64,000 nt of DNA, from assembly GCA_023266115.1 (NCBI GenBank), contig JAHFRU010000014.1, forward strand, positions 1 to 64,000, read 5' to 3'. Shown here piece by piece: positions 25,622 through 34,579 of the stretch (the first letter of the stretch is position 1; each line of letters starts with the position of its first letter). The notes under the pieces are model-generated. The model did not search any database, was not told where the DNA came from, and was given only the letters and a program-made list of their open reading frames with translations. Source of the stretch: Gammaproteobacteria bacterium. GTDB lineage: Bacteria; Pseudomonadota; Gammaproteobacteria; VBWC01. A program made the position numbers and the translations under genes.

Positions 25622-27292
25622 CTAAACGCGGCGGCGTATCCCGACGCCTGCCGTTCCAGCGGCAATCATCAGGAAGAAAAGCTCGAGCAATCCGAACGCG
25701 CCGGTAACAGCGTCGGGCGATGTCCCGGTCGACGCCGACGCTACGTCGCTGGATCCGGCCGTGCTGCCTGCCGGACTGCTGGTCGTGGAGGACGTATCGG
25801 TACCGGTCTGCGCGACGGTAGTGGTATTCGTCGTACTGCCGCCACCGGTTTGCGCAACAACCCCGACTGGCAACTCGAATTTTGCCGAAAAAATCTCCGC
25901 TGTATTGTCACTGTTAGAACCTGCGAGGTCCGCAGCGGTGTAAAAAAACGCGGTGGCGCCGTCGGCGGAAACTTTTGCCTTGATGTAGTTACGTTCCTGA
26001 TCCGCATGGGTCAGCTGGGTAAGCCCCGTACCGTCACTGCGAATCGCGAAGATCTGCTGGTAATTCCCGGTGCTTATTCCGTCAGCAAGGAGTGACTCCG
26101 ACGAAAAAATGACCACGCTACCGTCTGCCGAAATACTCGGCCATTGCGCGTCATCATTTTTGTCATCGCCAAAGGTAAGCTGTGTCAGGCCGCTACCATC
26201 GCGCTTGACGACGAAAATGGCGTCGGCCAAGGCTGCATTCGTCCCGGGAATTCCGTTTGCCGGATCGCCCCATGGATTGATGCATGCTGAAAATGCGATC
26301 CGGGTACCGTCGGCCGAGATGCTGGCCTGGAACGACTCTTCCTGTGATATATGGCCAGGTGCGACGATATCCGTATCCGTCACCTGAACGACGTAATCGG
26401 CCCGGTTGCCGCCGGCGGTCAGATAACCGGCGAGATCAAACACAAAGATCTCGTCGCTTCTATCATCATTCAACGGCGGTGTCAGATCCTGGAACGAGTC
26501 AAAAGCAACGGTTGTACCATCCGCAGAGATCACCGCATTGCGGGAGGCGTCATCTCGAATATAGTACCCGGCGCCCTGCGGTATCGGCGAACCCACCGTG
26601 AGCTGCTTCAGCCCGGTACCGTCCGCGCGGATGGCAAACAACTCCTTGGTATTATCCGTATTTTCCCCGAGCGGGTCACGATTGGATTCAAACACGATAA
26701 CGCTTCCGTCACCGGAAATGTCGGGTTTCAAGGCATAGTCACCGACGCCGTGGGTCAGTTGTTTAAGACCGGTGCCATCGGTATTCATCACGAAAATCTG
26801 CGGCTGTGGATAATACTGCGTAACGGTTATAGGTTGAGCATTCTCGTCAACGGTATCGACGTTGATAACTTCCGGCGGATTTTCGCCGGTAAGATCCGAC
26901 GACGACTCGAACACCACCACGGAACCATCCGCCGACAACTTGGGGTAGCGCGCATCACCGCTGGTCGTATGGGTGAGCTGCCGCACCCCGGTTCCGTCGC
27001 TGTTCATCACAAAGATACTGTAGATCGCCAGAGGATTCTGCCCGGCTACCAGATCGGCATCGGAACTGAACGCTATCGTGGACCCATCCGCCGACACACT
27101 GGGGTAGAACGCGCCCAAAGCATAGCTTCGGGGGTCGACAGGATCGTTAGGGTCTAACGGCAGCGGTGGCGGCGTGAACGCCGTCAGCTGCACTATCGAA
27201 GGCGCTTCCGTCGCGAATACGGGCGAAGCAACCGCCATCAATAGCGCCACACCGGCGACAAACAGTCTGGAAGCGCATTTGTCCGTCATCTG
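25622..27292 (-). CDS. Secreted PD40/TolB-like beta-propeller with C-terminal membrane anchor
   Basis: A protein of about 556 aa. The start at 27292 has GGGGGATC just upstream and begins a signal peptide (LFVAGVALLMAVASPVFA). The body has about seven PD40-type repeats of the form PSVSADGSTIAFSSDAD or ISADGTTVAFDSFQD, each followed by an IFV or LFA strand and GTGLKQLT. A Ser/Thr-rich linker (TDTSSTTSSPAGSTAGSSD) leads to GAFGLLELFFLMIAAGTAG and then GVGIRRRV. That hydrophobic stretch plus Arg cluster resembles the protein-sorting (CTERM-type) anchors of Gram-negative bacteria, though no named class matches clearly. Function unknown. Confidence 0.82.
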   Translation of the reverse strand, partial: QMTDKCASRLFVAGVALLMAVASPVFATEAPSIVQLTAFTPPPLPLDPNDPVDPRSYALGAFYPSVSADGSTIAFSSDADLVAGQNPLAIYSIFVMNSDGTGVRQLTHTTSGDARYPKLSADGSVVVFESSSDLTGENPPEVINVDTVDENAQPITVTQYYPQPQIFVMNTDGTGLKQLTHGVGDYALKPDISGDGSVIVFESNRDPLGENTDNTKELFAIRADGTGLKQLTVGSPIPQGAGYYIRDDASRNAVISADGTTVAFDSFQDLTPPLNDDRSDEIFVFDLAGYLTAGGNRADYVVQVTDTDIVAPGHISQEESFQASISADGTRIAFSACINPWGDPANGIPGTNAALADAIFVVKRDGSGLTQLTFGDDKNDDAQWPSISADGSVVIFSSESLLADGISTGNYQQIFAIRSDGTGLTQLTHADQERNYIKAKVSADGATAFFYTAADLAGSNSDNTAEIFSAKFELPVGVVAQTGGGSTTNTTTVAQTGTDTSSTTSSPAGSTAGSSDVASASTGTSPDAVTGAFGLLELFFLMIAAGTAGVGIRRRV

Positions 27293-27713
27293 ATCCCCCG
27301 GAATACCTGGCATGTTCGCGTGCCTGCTATCAGTTACGATAATATAAGCAAAAACCGAACCCTTAAAAACTATTTCTCTATTTACAATGAGTTACCGACA
27401 AGCTAACACCGGCACCCTGTGTTCCTAAACGAAAAATGTAAACAGGGCCGACGCCCATCCGGTGTCCGGATGCACGCTAGTCCGTTAGCGCCGATGGAAT
27501 TTTCCCTACCCTTGAATAGCCCGCACTATACGCGGTTTTCTGCGCCACGACAATTACCTTGGCGCTCACCGCGCAGCCGATGCCGGTTGTTGACGCCCGA
27601 ACCTACCGAATACCTCTCACGGATTGTATCGTTACGCCGCTAAACCCTGTAGTAATACAGGGCATGTTTCGGGTAAGAAATTTTGGTTACGGACAACAAC
27701 GTGTGGCCTGTCG
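27293..27713. other. Intergenic region between PD40 gene and hypothetical gene
   Basis: About 420 bp between divergent genes. Track ORF 27419..27643 is Arg/Pro/Ser rich and looks like a shadow. Promoters for both neighbours are expected, but I could not identify convincing elements, repeats or RNA genes. Confidence 0.35.
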
Positions 27714-28505
27714 ATGAAAGTACCGTCTCCCTTCGAGCATTTTGATCCGATACAGGGCGCCGCGCCGACCATTGGCGGTACCAATCTCGGCTACATCGCC
27801 ACGCGGGCGCGCAAAATACTGCAGCATCGCGACAGCGCTGCGGTCAAGTATGCGATGCCGACGCTGAACTGGATCCTGCACCAGGAGGACCGCGACCTGA
27901 TCGTTCGGACGATAACGCGGAAAAACGAGGACGCTTCGTATCTTTCGCCGACATTGATTTTGCGCTACCAGATGCAGCTGTTCGATATCTCCGGACAGAT
28001 AGAATTTCCCGATGCCACGTGGCCGGAGTATTTCGCCGTACTGTCGCTCGCGTTGGTCGGAAACGTGTACCGGCCGCCACTCGCGTTGCGTAGCAACAGG
28101 AAGTTGAGCGAATCCGAGATCAGCATCCGCTTCCGCGAATATGCCGGGCAGTTAAGCACCGATGCCATGGAGGCCATATGTTTTGCGGAATTGTTACTGG
28201 AAAAGACCAGCCAGGCTGCGGAGCATGATCCCGACGGTCAAATTCGCATTGCAGATTCACTCGACGACGTTGAGACCTTTGAACAACGTGAACAGTTGAA
28301 ACTCGATTTTCTCGCGTTCTTCCTCGCCAAGAAATTCAAGAGTTTTACCGATGCGGCGCATGCGTATCTAAAGCAACTCGGTCCCGAAGAAAAAAAGGCG
28401 GTACAGAATTCAACGGCCATAGCAACCTTGGCAGACGCGCTGCGGGCGTTTGAAGAACGCAGCCGCGCCTTCGAAGACCGCCTGAACAAATCGCAGTACC
28501 CGTAG
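27714..28505 (+). CDS. Hypothetical protein, mostly helical (263 aa)
   Basis: I start this gene at the ATG at 27714 (MKVPSPFEHFDPIQ); the track start at 27624 adds a low-complexity N-terminus rich in Cys and Lys. The ribosome-binding site is weak. The protein has no signal peptide or membrane segment. It has a central hydrophobic part (WPEYFAVLSLALVGNVY) and a charged helical C-terminus (ALRAFEERSRAFEDRLNK) that may form a coiled coil. No motif or family was recognised. Codon use looks like that of the neighbours, so it is probably expressed. Confidence 0.6.
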   Translation: MKVPSPFEHFDPIQGAAPTIGGTNLGYIATRARKILQHRDSAAVKYAMPTLNWILHQEDRDLIVRTITRKNEDASYLSPTLILRYQMQLFDISGQIEFPDATWPEYFAVLSLALVGNVYRPPLALRSNRKLSESEISIRFREYAGQLSTDAMEAICFAELLLEKTSQAAEHDPDGQIRIADSLDDVETFEQREQLKLDFLAFFLAKKFKSFTDAAHAYLKQLGPEEKKAVQNSTAIATLADALRAFEERSRAFEDRLNKSQYP

Positions 28506-28527
28506 AACAACAGGACAGTTTGGTTCG

Positions 28528-29749
28528 TTAGCGAGGACCCGGCTCTGAACCAGAGCCGTCATCAGCATCGCCTATGCCGCCGTAGTATCGCTGCGCCAGC
28601 GCCCAGGCGTCCTTGCCGACCCGCGCACAAGTATCCAGGCCACGCCGATCATCCACCTCCACGTGAATTCCTCCCCATAATCGCGAAATGCCCGCCTCAT
28701 CCGCGGCATCGTAGAACGATGCCCATTGCAACACGATATCCTCGGTCGGGCCAATCTCGAAGTGGCGAAAATGGTCCCGTGGCGCACGCTTCTCTCCCAG
28801 CCGCCCGGAAAGTACTTGCTACCGGTAAACTCGGTCAATACCTCGGCACCCGCACGACTGAACGTGCTGTGGCCGGACACATGTCCTGCAAACGGCGGCG
28901 TCACGAAGGTGTTGCGCTGGTACGGCGCCCATGCCACGGCGCGTTGCCATTTCGCACCGCTGAACTCATGCTCGACGTCCCCCGGCTGGCCGGGCCACGT
29001 AATTATCGCGATCCCGCCTTCATGCCCCTCCAGATCGTAATGGCGGGCGCCAGGCGCCGTCGTGTCTCGCGTAATGACCTCGACCAAACCGGGGACCAGC
29101 GGCAACCCGTCGGGGTGATACACCGGCAGCGCCGGGGTCGCGGATTGTCCGAGACCGCCCATATAGCGGGTGGCGGAGATCGGCCCTCTTCCCCCGATTC
29201 TCTCCACAAGGGGATGATCGCTGACGTAGTTGGCAAGCGTGTTCCAATGCCCCGGCGGGGTTTCCGATGACGGCCCGTCCGCCCAGAACTCGGCGAGCAC
29301 GCGCCCGTAATCACGGTGTTTAACGATGTTGAGCTCGTAGGACTTGCCGGTGTACGGATTCGCGGTATAACCGTGACCGTCGTTATTTCCCAGCGTATTG
29401 CTGCCCTTGGAACGCGGCGAATCACGGCAAGCACATGCTCGTTCCAGCGACCTGCCACCGACCAGCGTTCGTCATCAACGAGAACCGGCAGGCCCGTAGC
29501 AGCGGCGTCCTTCGTTGCGGACACGACCGGCGCGGTCGCCGGTGCCAGCGCTGACGGCGGCTCGGCCGGTGGCTGTGTTAGTTCGACAAGCAACGCGAAT
29601 CCGATGACCCCGACGACCAGCAGCAAAACGATAACCTTCGGCACGCCAATCCTATGGCCAGGCTGGCGATGCTGCTGCGCGAGGTTTGCTTCGTTCGATT
29701 GATCCGGCACCGGTAGTGCGGTCAAGAATCCGGTAAACTGCCCCAACAC
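28528..29749 (-). pseudogene. Vanadium-dependent haloperoxidase (PAP2 superfamily), broken
   Basis: The pieces lie in different frames. The N-terminal part (29749 to about 29410) has a membrane anchor (VPKVIVLLLVVGVIGFALLV) and RWNEHVLAVIRRV. It then jumps by frameshift, and probably by an internal deletion of the N-terminal helical domain, to GSNTLGNNDGHGYTANPYTG, NIVKHRDYGRVLAEFWADGP and SSETPPGHWNTLANYVSD. The active-site motif GHVSGHSTFSRAG follows. A second frameshift near 28800 leads to DIVLQWASFYDAADEAG and SRLWGGIHVEVDD, the last phosphate/vanadate-binding motif. At least two frame breaks make it inactive as read. Confidence 0.82.
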
Positions 29750-29758
29750 CCGGACGCG

Positions 29759-30223
29759 CTAGTTTTCAAAACAGATTTCCACGAAGAAAACCCCCGTGTC
29801 GACGGTGAACGGCAGGATGATCTTGGGGCCCCGCGATTTGTGATCGACTACGTGGTTCTTGCCCGACACCACCGCTGGCAGCGCCATATCGAAATCATAA
29901 CCCTGGTCACCCAGCAATTTTTTAGCGCCGCCGGAGACCATGTTGATGATCTCACCAACCAGATCGGTCACCGTCGCATCGACGCCCGCAGGTTCTTCAT
30001 TCAGCATGCGTTTTGCGATATCCAGGATCACCGGTTCCGGAAACGAAATCGCGATCGACCCCCGGGCCTTGCTCCCGGTCATACCGATGATGCCAGTGAC
30101 ATCGCCGCGCGATACGTCGCCCTGTTTGACCGCCGGGCGACCGGGCTTGGCATCAATCTTTGCCATGGTCGACAGGACGTTCAGTATGGACACCAAAATC
30201 GGATTAACAAATTCTACGTTCAC
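29759..30223 (-). CDS. CheX-like chemotaxis phosphatase
   Basis: A 154-aa protein of the CheC/CheX/FliY fold. The CheX signature helix with the ExxN motif is present (VTDLVGEIINMVSGGAKK), together with RGSIAISFPEPVILDIAKRM before it and IILPFTVDTGVFFVEICFE at the end. CheX dephosphorylates phospho-response regulators. No che or flagellar gene is nearby, so it may serve a two-component system elsewhere. The haloperoxidase pseudogene follows it immediately, and about 320 bp lie upstream. Confidence 0.85.
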   Translation of the reverse strand: MNVEFVNPILVSILNVLSTMAKIDAKPGRPAVKQGDVSRGDVTGIIGMTGSKARGSIAISFPEPVILDIAKRMLNEEPAGVDATVTDLVGEIINMVSGGAKKLLGDQGYDFDMALPAVVSGKNHVVDHKSRGPKIILPFTVDTGVFFVEICFEN

Positions 30224-30541
30224 GAATCCTATATCGCCCGATTATTCGTTATTTTTTGTTATATCGGTTCGGCAACCCGAATCGTTGAGTGCCGGCGGGC
30301 CCTAATTGACACCGGCCGGCGAAGAACACGCAAGCGGGCGCTTCTTATCGGCCAAAGATCAGTCTAACAGCTTGTTGCTCGACGCCGGTTTCAGCGGGAT
30401 CAGCTACTTTGAAGGACACCTGGCGGGCTGGCGCAGTGGTGGATTCCCACTGGGAAAACCGCCAAATCACTGATCCAGCGCACCGCCGTTACGCGCCGTC
30501 TGCACACTCGGCGGGACACGCTTACCCGGAAAACAGGTCAA
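30224..30541. other. Intergenic region upstream of the CheX-like gene
   Basis: About 318 bp between the start of the CheX-like gene and the end of a small lipoprotein gene, both on the minus strand. It should hold the CheX promoter. No clear -35/-10 pair, terminator, RNA or repeat was seen; track ORFs across it are shadows. Confidence 0.3.
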
Positions 30542-30793
30542 TCAGCAGGCCGACGCACAAGCGCGGAACTCCGCCTCGCAATCGGCATTTTCTTCCCTGG
30601 ACCCGTCACCGTGCGCCACGCATGTCGGGTAGGCGTCAGTACAGCTGGCGACACAGGACGATTTGGTCGGTTGCTCGGGCGCGGCGGCTGGCTCAGATGT
30701 CGTCGCTACTGCATCCTGATGAACAGGATTACCGCCGCAAGCCGTGACAAACAGGGTGACAAACGCAATCACAACGATGGCTTTCGTTTTCAT
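30542..30793 (-). CDS. Small Cys-rich lipoprotein
   Basis: A lipoprotein of 83 aa from the ATG at 30793, with GAGGGGGAA directly before it; the track start at 30838 is upstream of this signal. The signal peptide ends in a lipobox (FVTACGG). An Ala/Glu/Pro-rich linker leads to a Cys-rich tail (SSCVASCTDAYPTC and DCEAEFRACASAC) with six Cys that probably form disulfides or bind metal. The family is unknown. It would sit in the inner or outer membrane facing the periplasm. Confidence 0.65.
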   Translation of the reverse strand: MKTKAIVVIAFVTLFVTACGGNPVHQDAVATTSEPAAAPEQPTKSSCVASCTDAYPTCVAHGDGSREENADCEAEFRACASAC

Positions 30794-30863
30794 TTCCCCC
30801 TCGCGAACACATTTGTATCTTGGCGTCCCGCAAGGCACGGGACGTGAACACAGAACAGCCGTA

Positions 30864-31397
30864 CTAGTGTTTTTGACTGCTGGCGTTATTTTCCGGCGGA
30901 ATACCCGGCGTAGCCGGCGTGCGTTTAACCACGGGCTGCGGCTCAGGTTCGGCGCTCAGCGTCGGGTAGACGCAATACACCGACTTCGCCTGCTTGGCGG
31001 CATCAATGATATCGAGGCTCTTCTGAAAGACGATACCGGCATCGATGATCGCGTCGGCTGCCAGGACGGCACCGACGCCGCTGACGATTGATGTTGCACG
31101 TGCGGATGAACGTTTCAGCACCAGAACCGCAATTGCCGGTGCAAGTCTCGCAATCGCGATGCCGCTGGAAGTTTTCAGAACACCCGAGGATAACGGGACA
31201 CCGAGCCACTCGCTCAGATACTGGTACATCAGGCGATCGATACATTGCTCGCTCTCCGCCCGCGCCAGCGCAGGATGTTCGACGCGATCAACCAGGTTCG
31301 GTGCACTAGCAGCGTAATCCGCAACCCGTGTGCCGCGCGGACCACGCATCGCGTGACCCACCGTACTCGCACCAGGCACCCATTCCCACCACGCCAT
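30864..31397 (-). CDS. Hypothetical protein (177 aa) with central hydrophobic segments
   Basis: The start at 31397 is well supported by GGAGG about 8 bp upstream. The protein begins MAWWEWVPGASTVGHAMRG. Two moderately hydrophobic stretches occur in the middle (IAIARLAPAIAVLVL and IVSGVGAVLAADAIIDAGIV), followed by a Pro-rich polar tail. There is no clear signal peptide. I do not recognise the family. It is read toward the lipoprotein gene, 70 bp apart, and may be cotranscribed with it. Confidence 0.55.
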   Translation of the reverse strand: MAWWEWVPGASTVGHAMRGPRGTRVADYAASAPNLVDRVEHPALARAESEQCIDRLMYQYLSEWLGVPLSSGVLKTSSGIAIARLAPAIAVLVLKRSSARATSIVSGVGAVLAADAIIDAGIVFQKSLDIIDAAKQAKSVYCVYPTLSAEPEPQPVVKRTPATPGIPPENNASSQKH

Positions 31398-31538
31398 GAG
31401 GCGTTCCTCCGAATCCTGAACAACGGAATCTTAGTTTATAGCCCTATGTCTACCAAACAACAAGTGATGCATTAACTATTCCACTGCGATAGCGGAAATT
31501 ATGCGTCCGGAGGCGCCCGTAGCCTTGTTAACGAAAAA

Positions 31539-31614
31539 TGGTGGGCCGTGTTGGAGTCGAACCAACGACCATCGGATTAAAAGTCCGGTGCTCTACCGAC
31601 TGAGCTAACGGCCC
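31539..31614 (-). tRNA. tRNA-Lys (UUU)
   Basis: The minus strand gives a complete 76-nt tRNA: acceptor GGGCCGT paired with ACGGCCC, D-arm AGCTCAGTCGGTAGAGCA, anticodon loop CTTTTAA with anticodon TTT, T-arm GTTGGTTCGACTCCAAC, and an encoded CCA end. Its 5' end is 1 nt from the T-tract of the terminator downstream of queC. The same position next to queC is known in pseudomonads. Confidence 0.97.
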
Positions 31615-31615
31615 G

Positions 31616-31651
31616 AAAAAAAAGAAAATTCGCCATCATACTGATATGGCG
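31616..31651 (-). terminator. Rho-independent terminator downstream of queC
   Basis: On the minus strand CGCCAT, a 9-nt loop and ATGGCG form a 6-bp stem, followed by AATTTTC and eight Ts. It lies 37 bp after the queC stop codon and immediately before tRNA-Lys. The stem is moderate in strength but the T-tract is strong. Confidence 0.7.
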
Positions 31652-31688
31652 CGGAAGCGCAAGTGCTGGATCGCCGATGTTTCGTGAT

Positions 31689-32384
31689 TCAAATACTTGA
31701 CGACACGGCATACGGGGTCGGATCCGCCACACCTGCCTGCCGAAAACCCGCCGCCCGCAGGCGGCACGAGTCACACTTTGCGCACGCCCGTCCATTGGCG
31801 TCCGCCTGATAACACGACACCGTCATCGAGAAATCGACGCCCCGCTGCGCCCCGGCCTGGATAATCTGCGCCTTGGTCATCGCGATCAACGGCGCGCGAA
31901 TATGACAGGCGTCGCCGTCGACACCGGCACGCGTGGCAAGATTGGCAACCTGCTCGAACGCCTCGATAAATTCCGGCCGACAATCCGGATAACCGGAATA
32001 ATCAAGCGCATTGACACCGATAAAGATATCGCGCGCCGCCAGCACCTCCGCCCATCCCAGCGCCAACGCAAGAAACACCGTATTACGAGCCGGCACGTAG
32101 GTTACCGGAATACCGGCCGTCGGCTGTTCGGGAACCGCTATCGACAAGTCAGTCAGCGCTGACCCGCCGATAGCACCAAGATCCAGCGGCATGATCTTGT
32201 GGGCCACAACGCCGAGTGCGGCAGCGACGCGCTGCGCCGCCTGAACTTCGACACGATGACGCTGACCATAATCGAAGCTCAGCGCATGGCAATCGAAACC
32301 CTCGTCCCGGGCGATCGCCAGCGCTGTTGCGGAATCCAGCCCACCGGACAACAACACCACCGCTCTGCGTCGCTTATTCGCCAT
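31689..32384 (-). CDS. queC: QueC, 7-cyano-7-deazaguanine synthase
   Basis: A 231-aa preQ0 synthase. The ATP-pyrophosphatase loop is [17 protein letters not shown], with [11 protein letters not shown] next. The zinc-binding cysteines sit at the C-terminus ([18 protein letters not shown]). It converts 7-carboxy-7-deazaguanine to preQ0 with ATP and ammonia in the queuosine pathway. It follows queE on the same strand with a 54-bp gap, after the tol-pal genes, as in pseudomonads. Confidence 0.96.
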   Translation of the reverse strand: MANKRRRAVVLLSGGLDSATALAIARDEGFDCHALSFDYGQRHRVEVQAAQRVAAALGVVAHKIMPLDLGAIGGSALTDLSIAVPEQPTAGIPVTYVPARNTVFLALALGWAEVLAARDIFIGVNALDYSGYPDCRPEFIEAFEQVANLATRAGVDGDACHIRAPLIAMTKAQIIQAGAQRGVDFSMTVSCYQADANGRACAKCDSCRLRAAGFRQAGVADPTPYAVSSSI

Positions 32385-32438
32385 TTCCTGATGTCTGCAC
32401 GCTATGGGTCACCCGGCATCTGGACATGCCGGCCGCGC

Positions 32439-33104
32439 TTAATGACCGGGGACAGCGCCCCAGAGATATTTGTGCAACTGTACCTGCATGCGTACCGGCA
32501 ACTGGTCGGCAAGAATCCAGTCCGCCAGCCGGGTCGCATCAAGCTGCTGGTAACTTGGCGAGAACAGTATCTCGCAGCACCGGGCCAGCTCATGTTCGAC
32601 GACCATCGTTTTCGCCCATGCGTAATCATTTTCATCGCACATCACGAATTTGATCTGGTCGGACGGCTTCAGATGCTCGAGATTATCGTAACGATTTTTT
32701 GCCTGTTCGCCGGAACCCGGCGTCTTCAGATCCATGACGATCACCACGCGGCGGTCGACTTCCTTGATATCGAGCGCACCGCTCGTCTCCAGCGACACAT
32801 CGTAGCCGATATCACACAACTTCCTAAGCAGATCCAGGCAGGGTTTTTGCGCCAGAGGTTCGCCGCCGGTAACCGTCACGTAACGGGTATGATAGCGCGC
32901 GACCTGCTCGATGATGCCATCAATACCCTGCAACTCGCCACCGTGAAACGCATACTCGGTATCGCAGTAACCGCAACGCAACGGGCATCCGGTCAGGCGC
33001 ACGAACACCGTGGGCAGCCCGACCGTCCGCGACTCGCCCTGCAGCGAGTAGAATATCTCGGTAACGCGTAACTTCGCCGGGCTTTCCTGTATTGCTGTCG
33101 ACAT
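32439..33104 (-). CDS. queE: QueE, 7-carboxy-7-deazaguanine synthase
   Basis: A radical-SAM enzyme of 221 aa from the ATG at 33104, which has an AGGAACACGGAACA sequence before it; the track start at 33164 adds a non-conserved stretch. The [4Fe-4S] motif is LTGCPLRCGYCDTEYAF and the SAM-binding loop is VTVTGGEPLAQ. It forms 7-carboxy-7-deazaguanine from 6-carboxytetrahydropterin, the step before QueC. queD is not in the window. Confidence 0.94.
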   Translation of the reverse strand: MSTAIQESPAKLRVTEIFYSLQGESRTVGLPTVFVRLTGCPLRCGYCDTEYAFHGGELQGIDGIIEQVARYHTRYVTVTGGEPLAQKPCLDLLRKLCDIGYDVSLETSGALDIKEVDRRVVIVMDLKTPGSGEQAKNRYDNLEHLKPSDQIKFVMCDENDYAWAKTMVVEHELARCCEILFSPSYQQLDATRLADWILADQLPVRMQVQLHKYLWGAVPGH

Positions 33105-33200
33105 TGTTCCGTGTTCCTGCGTGGGCCGGGGAATCATCGTGGCGGGCAACAAAGCCCGGAGCAATCGGTTCTGAGGTATAACAAACAGACTCGGCCGGTG

Positions 33201-34013
33201 CTACCGTCCTTCCTGCTTCATTTTTTGTAGACGTTGCTGGCCAAGCCGGGCGGCAGTCGACTCGGGGAATCGCTGCGCGAGTCGCTCCAGGATCTGAAGC
33301 GCCTGCGCCCATTCCTGTAACTCATAATAGGAAAAGCCGATCTTTACCATGGCGTCAGGCACCTTGGCGCTCGTCGGATAAAGCTGCTCAACCTTTTTAA
33401 ACTCCTCGACCGCAGTCGGGAACCGGCGCATGACGTAGGTCGCCTCGCCTATCCAGTACTGCGCATTATCCCGGTAACTCCCGCTGGAATAATCCGCCAG
33501 ATACTTGCGAAACGCGGTTATCGCGTCATCGTAGCGGCGGGTCTTCAGCAACTCGAACGCCTGTTCGTAGGCGGCCTGTTCCTGCGCGGCGTTGACAACG
33601 GCACCAGCAGCGGGGGCAGTGGCAACGGGGCCCGCGGACACGGGCGCTGCAGGCGCCCCGGCCACGCCGCCTTTTTCAACGTCCCGTAATCGCCGGTCGA
33701 TGTCGACATAGAGATCGCGTTGCCGCTCACGGACACCATCCAGTTCGTGCGTCTGCTCCTCGAACTGGCCACGTAGCGCCTGTACCTCCTCCTGCAAAAC
33801 CTGCAGACGGCGGAACATATCGATCAGCGTCTGGTTTTCGCCGCCGGCACGCTGGACAACACCGGTCTCCGGCGCACCGGATAGCACTGAGTCGCCGGAT
33901 GCGGCGTCAATAACCGGAGGCAACCCATCCGGCGCCGCGATTGCCGACGGCACCACCAGATACGCGGCAACAACTACCGCGCCTATCGCGATGAAGCGGT
34001 CCGGTAACTGCAT
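33201..34013 (-). CDS. cpoB: CpoB (YbgF), Tol-Pal coordinator
   Basis: A 270-aa periplasmic protein with a signal peptide (FIAIGAVVVAAYLVVPSAIA). An N-terminal trimerisation coiled coil (DMFRRLQVLQEEVQALRGQ) precedes an Ala/Pro-rich linker and C-terminal TPRs (AFRKYLADYSSGSYRDNAQY, FKKVEQLYPTSAKVPDAMVK). CpoB binds TolA and links outer-membrane constriction to PBP1B activity. Its ATG overlaps the pal stop codon by 1 nt. Confidence 0.93.
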   Translation of the reverse strand: MQLPDRFIAIGAVVVAAYLVVPSAIAAPDGLPPVIDAASGDSVLSGAPETGVVQRAGGENQTLIDMFRRLQVLQEEVQALRGQFEEQTHELDGVRERQRDLYVDIDRRLRDVEKGGVAGAPAAPVSAGPVATAPAAGAVVNAAQEQAAYEQAFELLKTRRYDDAITAFRKYLADYSSGSYRDNAQYWIGEATYVMRRFPTAVEEFKKVEQLYPTSAKVPDAMVKIGFSYYELQEWAQALQILERLAQRFPESTAARLGQQRLQKMKQEGR

Positions 34014-34555
34014 TAACGGCTGGTATAGACGATCTCGACGCGGCGATTCAGGCGCCAGGAATCCTCTTCATGCCCGAGAGCGACCGGGCGTTCCTCGCCA
34101 TAGCTGACGACGTCGAGCTGGCCGGATGAAGCGCCCTGCAACATCAGAAACTGGCGCACAGCCTTCGCACGGCGCTCACCCAGCGCCATGTTGTACTCAC
34201 GCGTACCACGCTCGTCACCATGGCCTTCCAGCGTCACTTTCGCCGCCGGATGACCCGCCATATACGCCGCGTGGGCTTCTATAACCGCGGTAAATTCATC
34301 GCGCACGACGCTGCTGTCGAAATCAAAATAGACAACGCGCTTGGCGAGCATGCCGTTAGGATCATCGAGCGCGTTACCACTAAAGCCGCGGTCGTCAGAA
34401 ATACCTATGCCCGAACGGACGTCCCGGCTGGTGTCCGTGGCGGCGTTGCTCTCCGGCATTGCAGCACCTTTCTTGGCGGCCTTGTCACCGCTCGCACACG
34501 CAACCAGCAACACCAGCGGTATCGCTGTCACCAGAACTTTTACAAAACTCTTCAT
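34013..34555 (-). CDS. pal: Pal, peptidoglycan-associated lipoprotein
   Basis: A 180-aa OmpA-family lipoprotein with lipobox LVACASG after the signal peptide. The C-terminal peptidoglycan-binding domain reads VVYFDFDSSVVRDEF, AKVTLEGHGDERGTREYNMA and LGERRAKAVRQFL. It anchors the outer membrane to peptidoglycan within Tol-Pal. A GAGGAGTAGGCA ribosome-binding site precedes the start. It lies 24 bp downstream of tolB. Confidence 0.97.
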   Translation of the reverse strand: MKSFVKVLVTAIPLVLLVACASGDKAAKKGAAMPESNAATDTSRDVRSGIGISDDRGFSGNALDDPNGMLAKRVVYFDFDSSVVRDEFTAVIEAHAAYMAGHPAAKVTLEGHGDERGTREYNMALGERRAKAVRQFLMLQGASSGQLDVVSYGEERPVALGHEEDSWRLNRRVEIVYTSR

Positions 34556-34579
34556 TGCCTACTCCTCGTAGTATGGTTA

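Noticed and set aside
31539-31614. tRNA-Lys as an integration site
   Set aside because: This tRNA hosts islands in some pseudomonads, but no repeat of its 3' end, integrase gene or island boundary is visible nearby.
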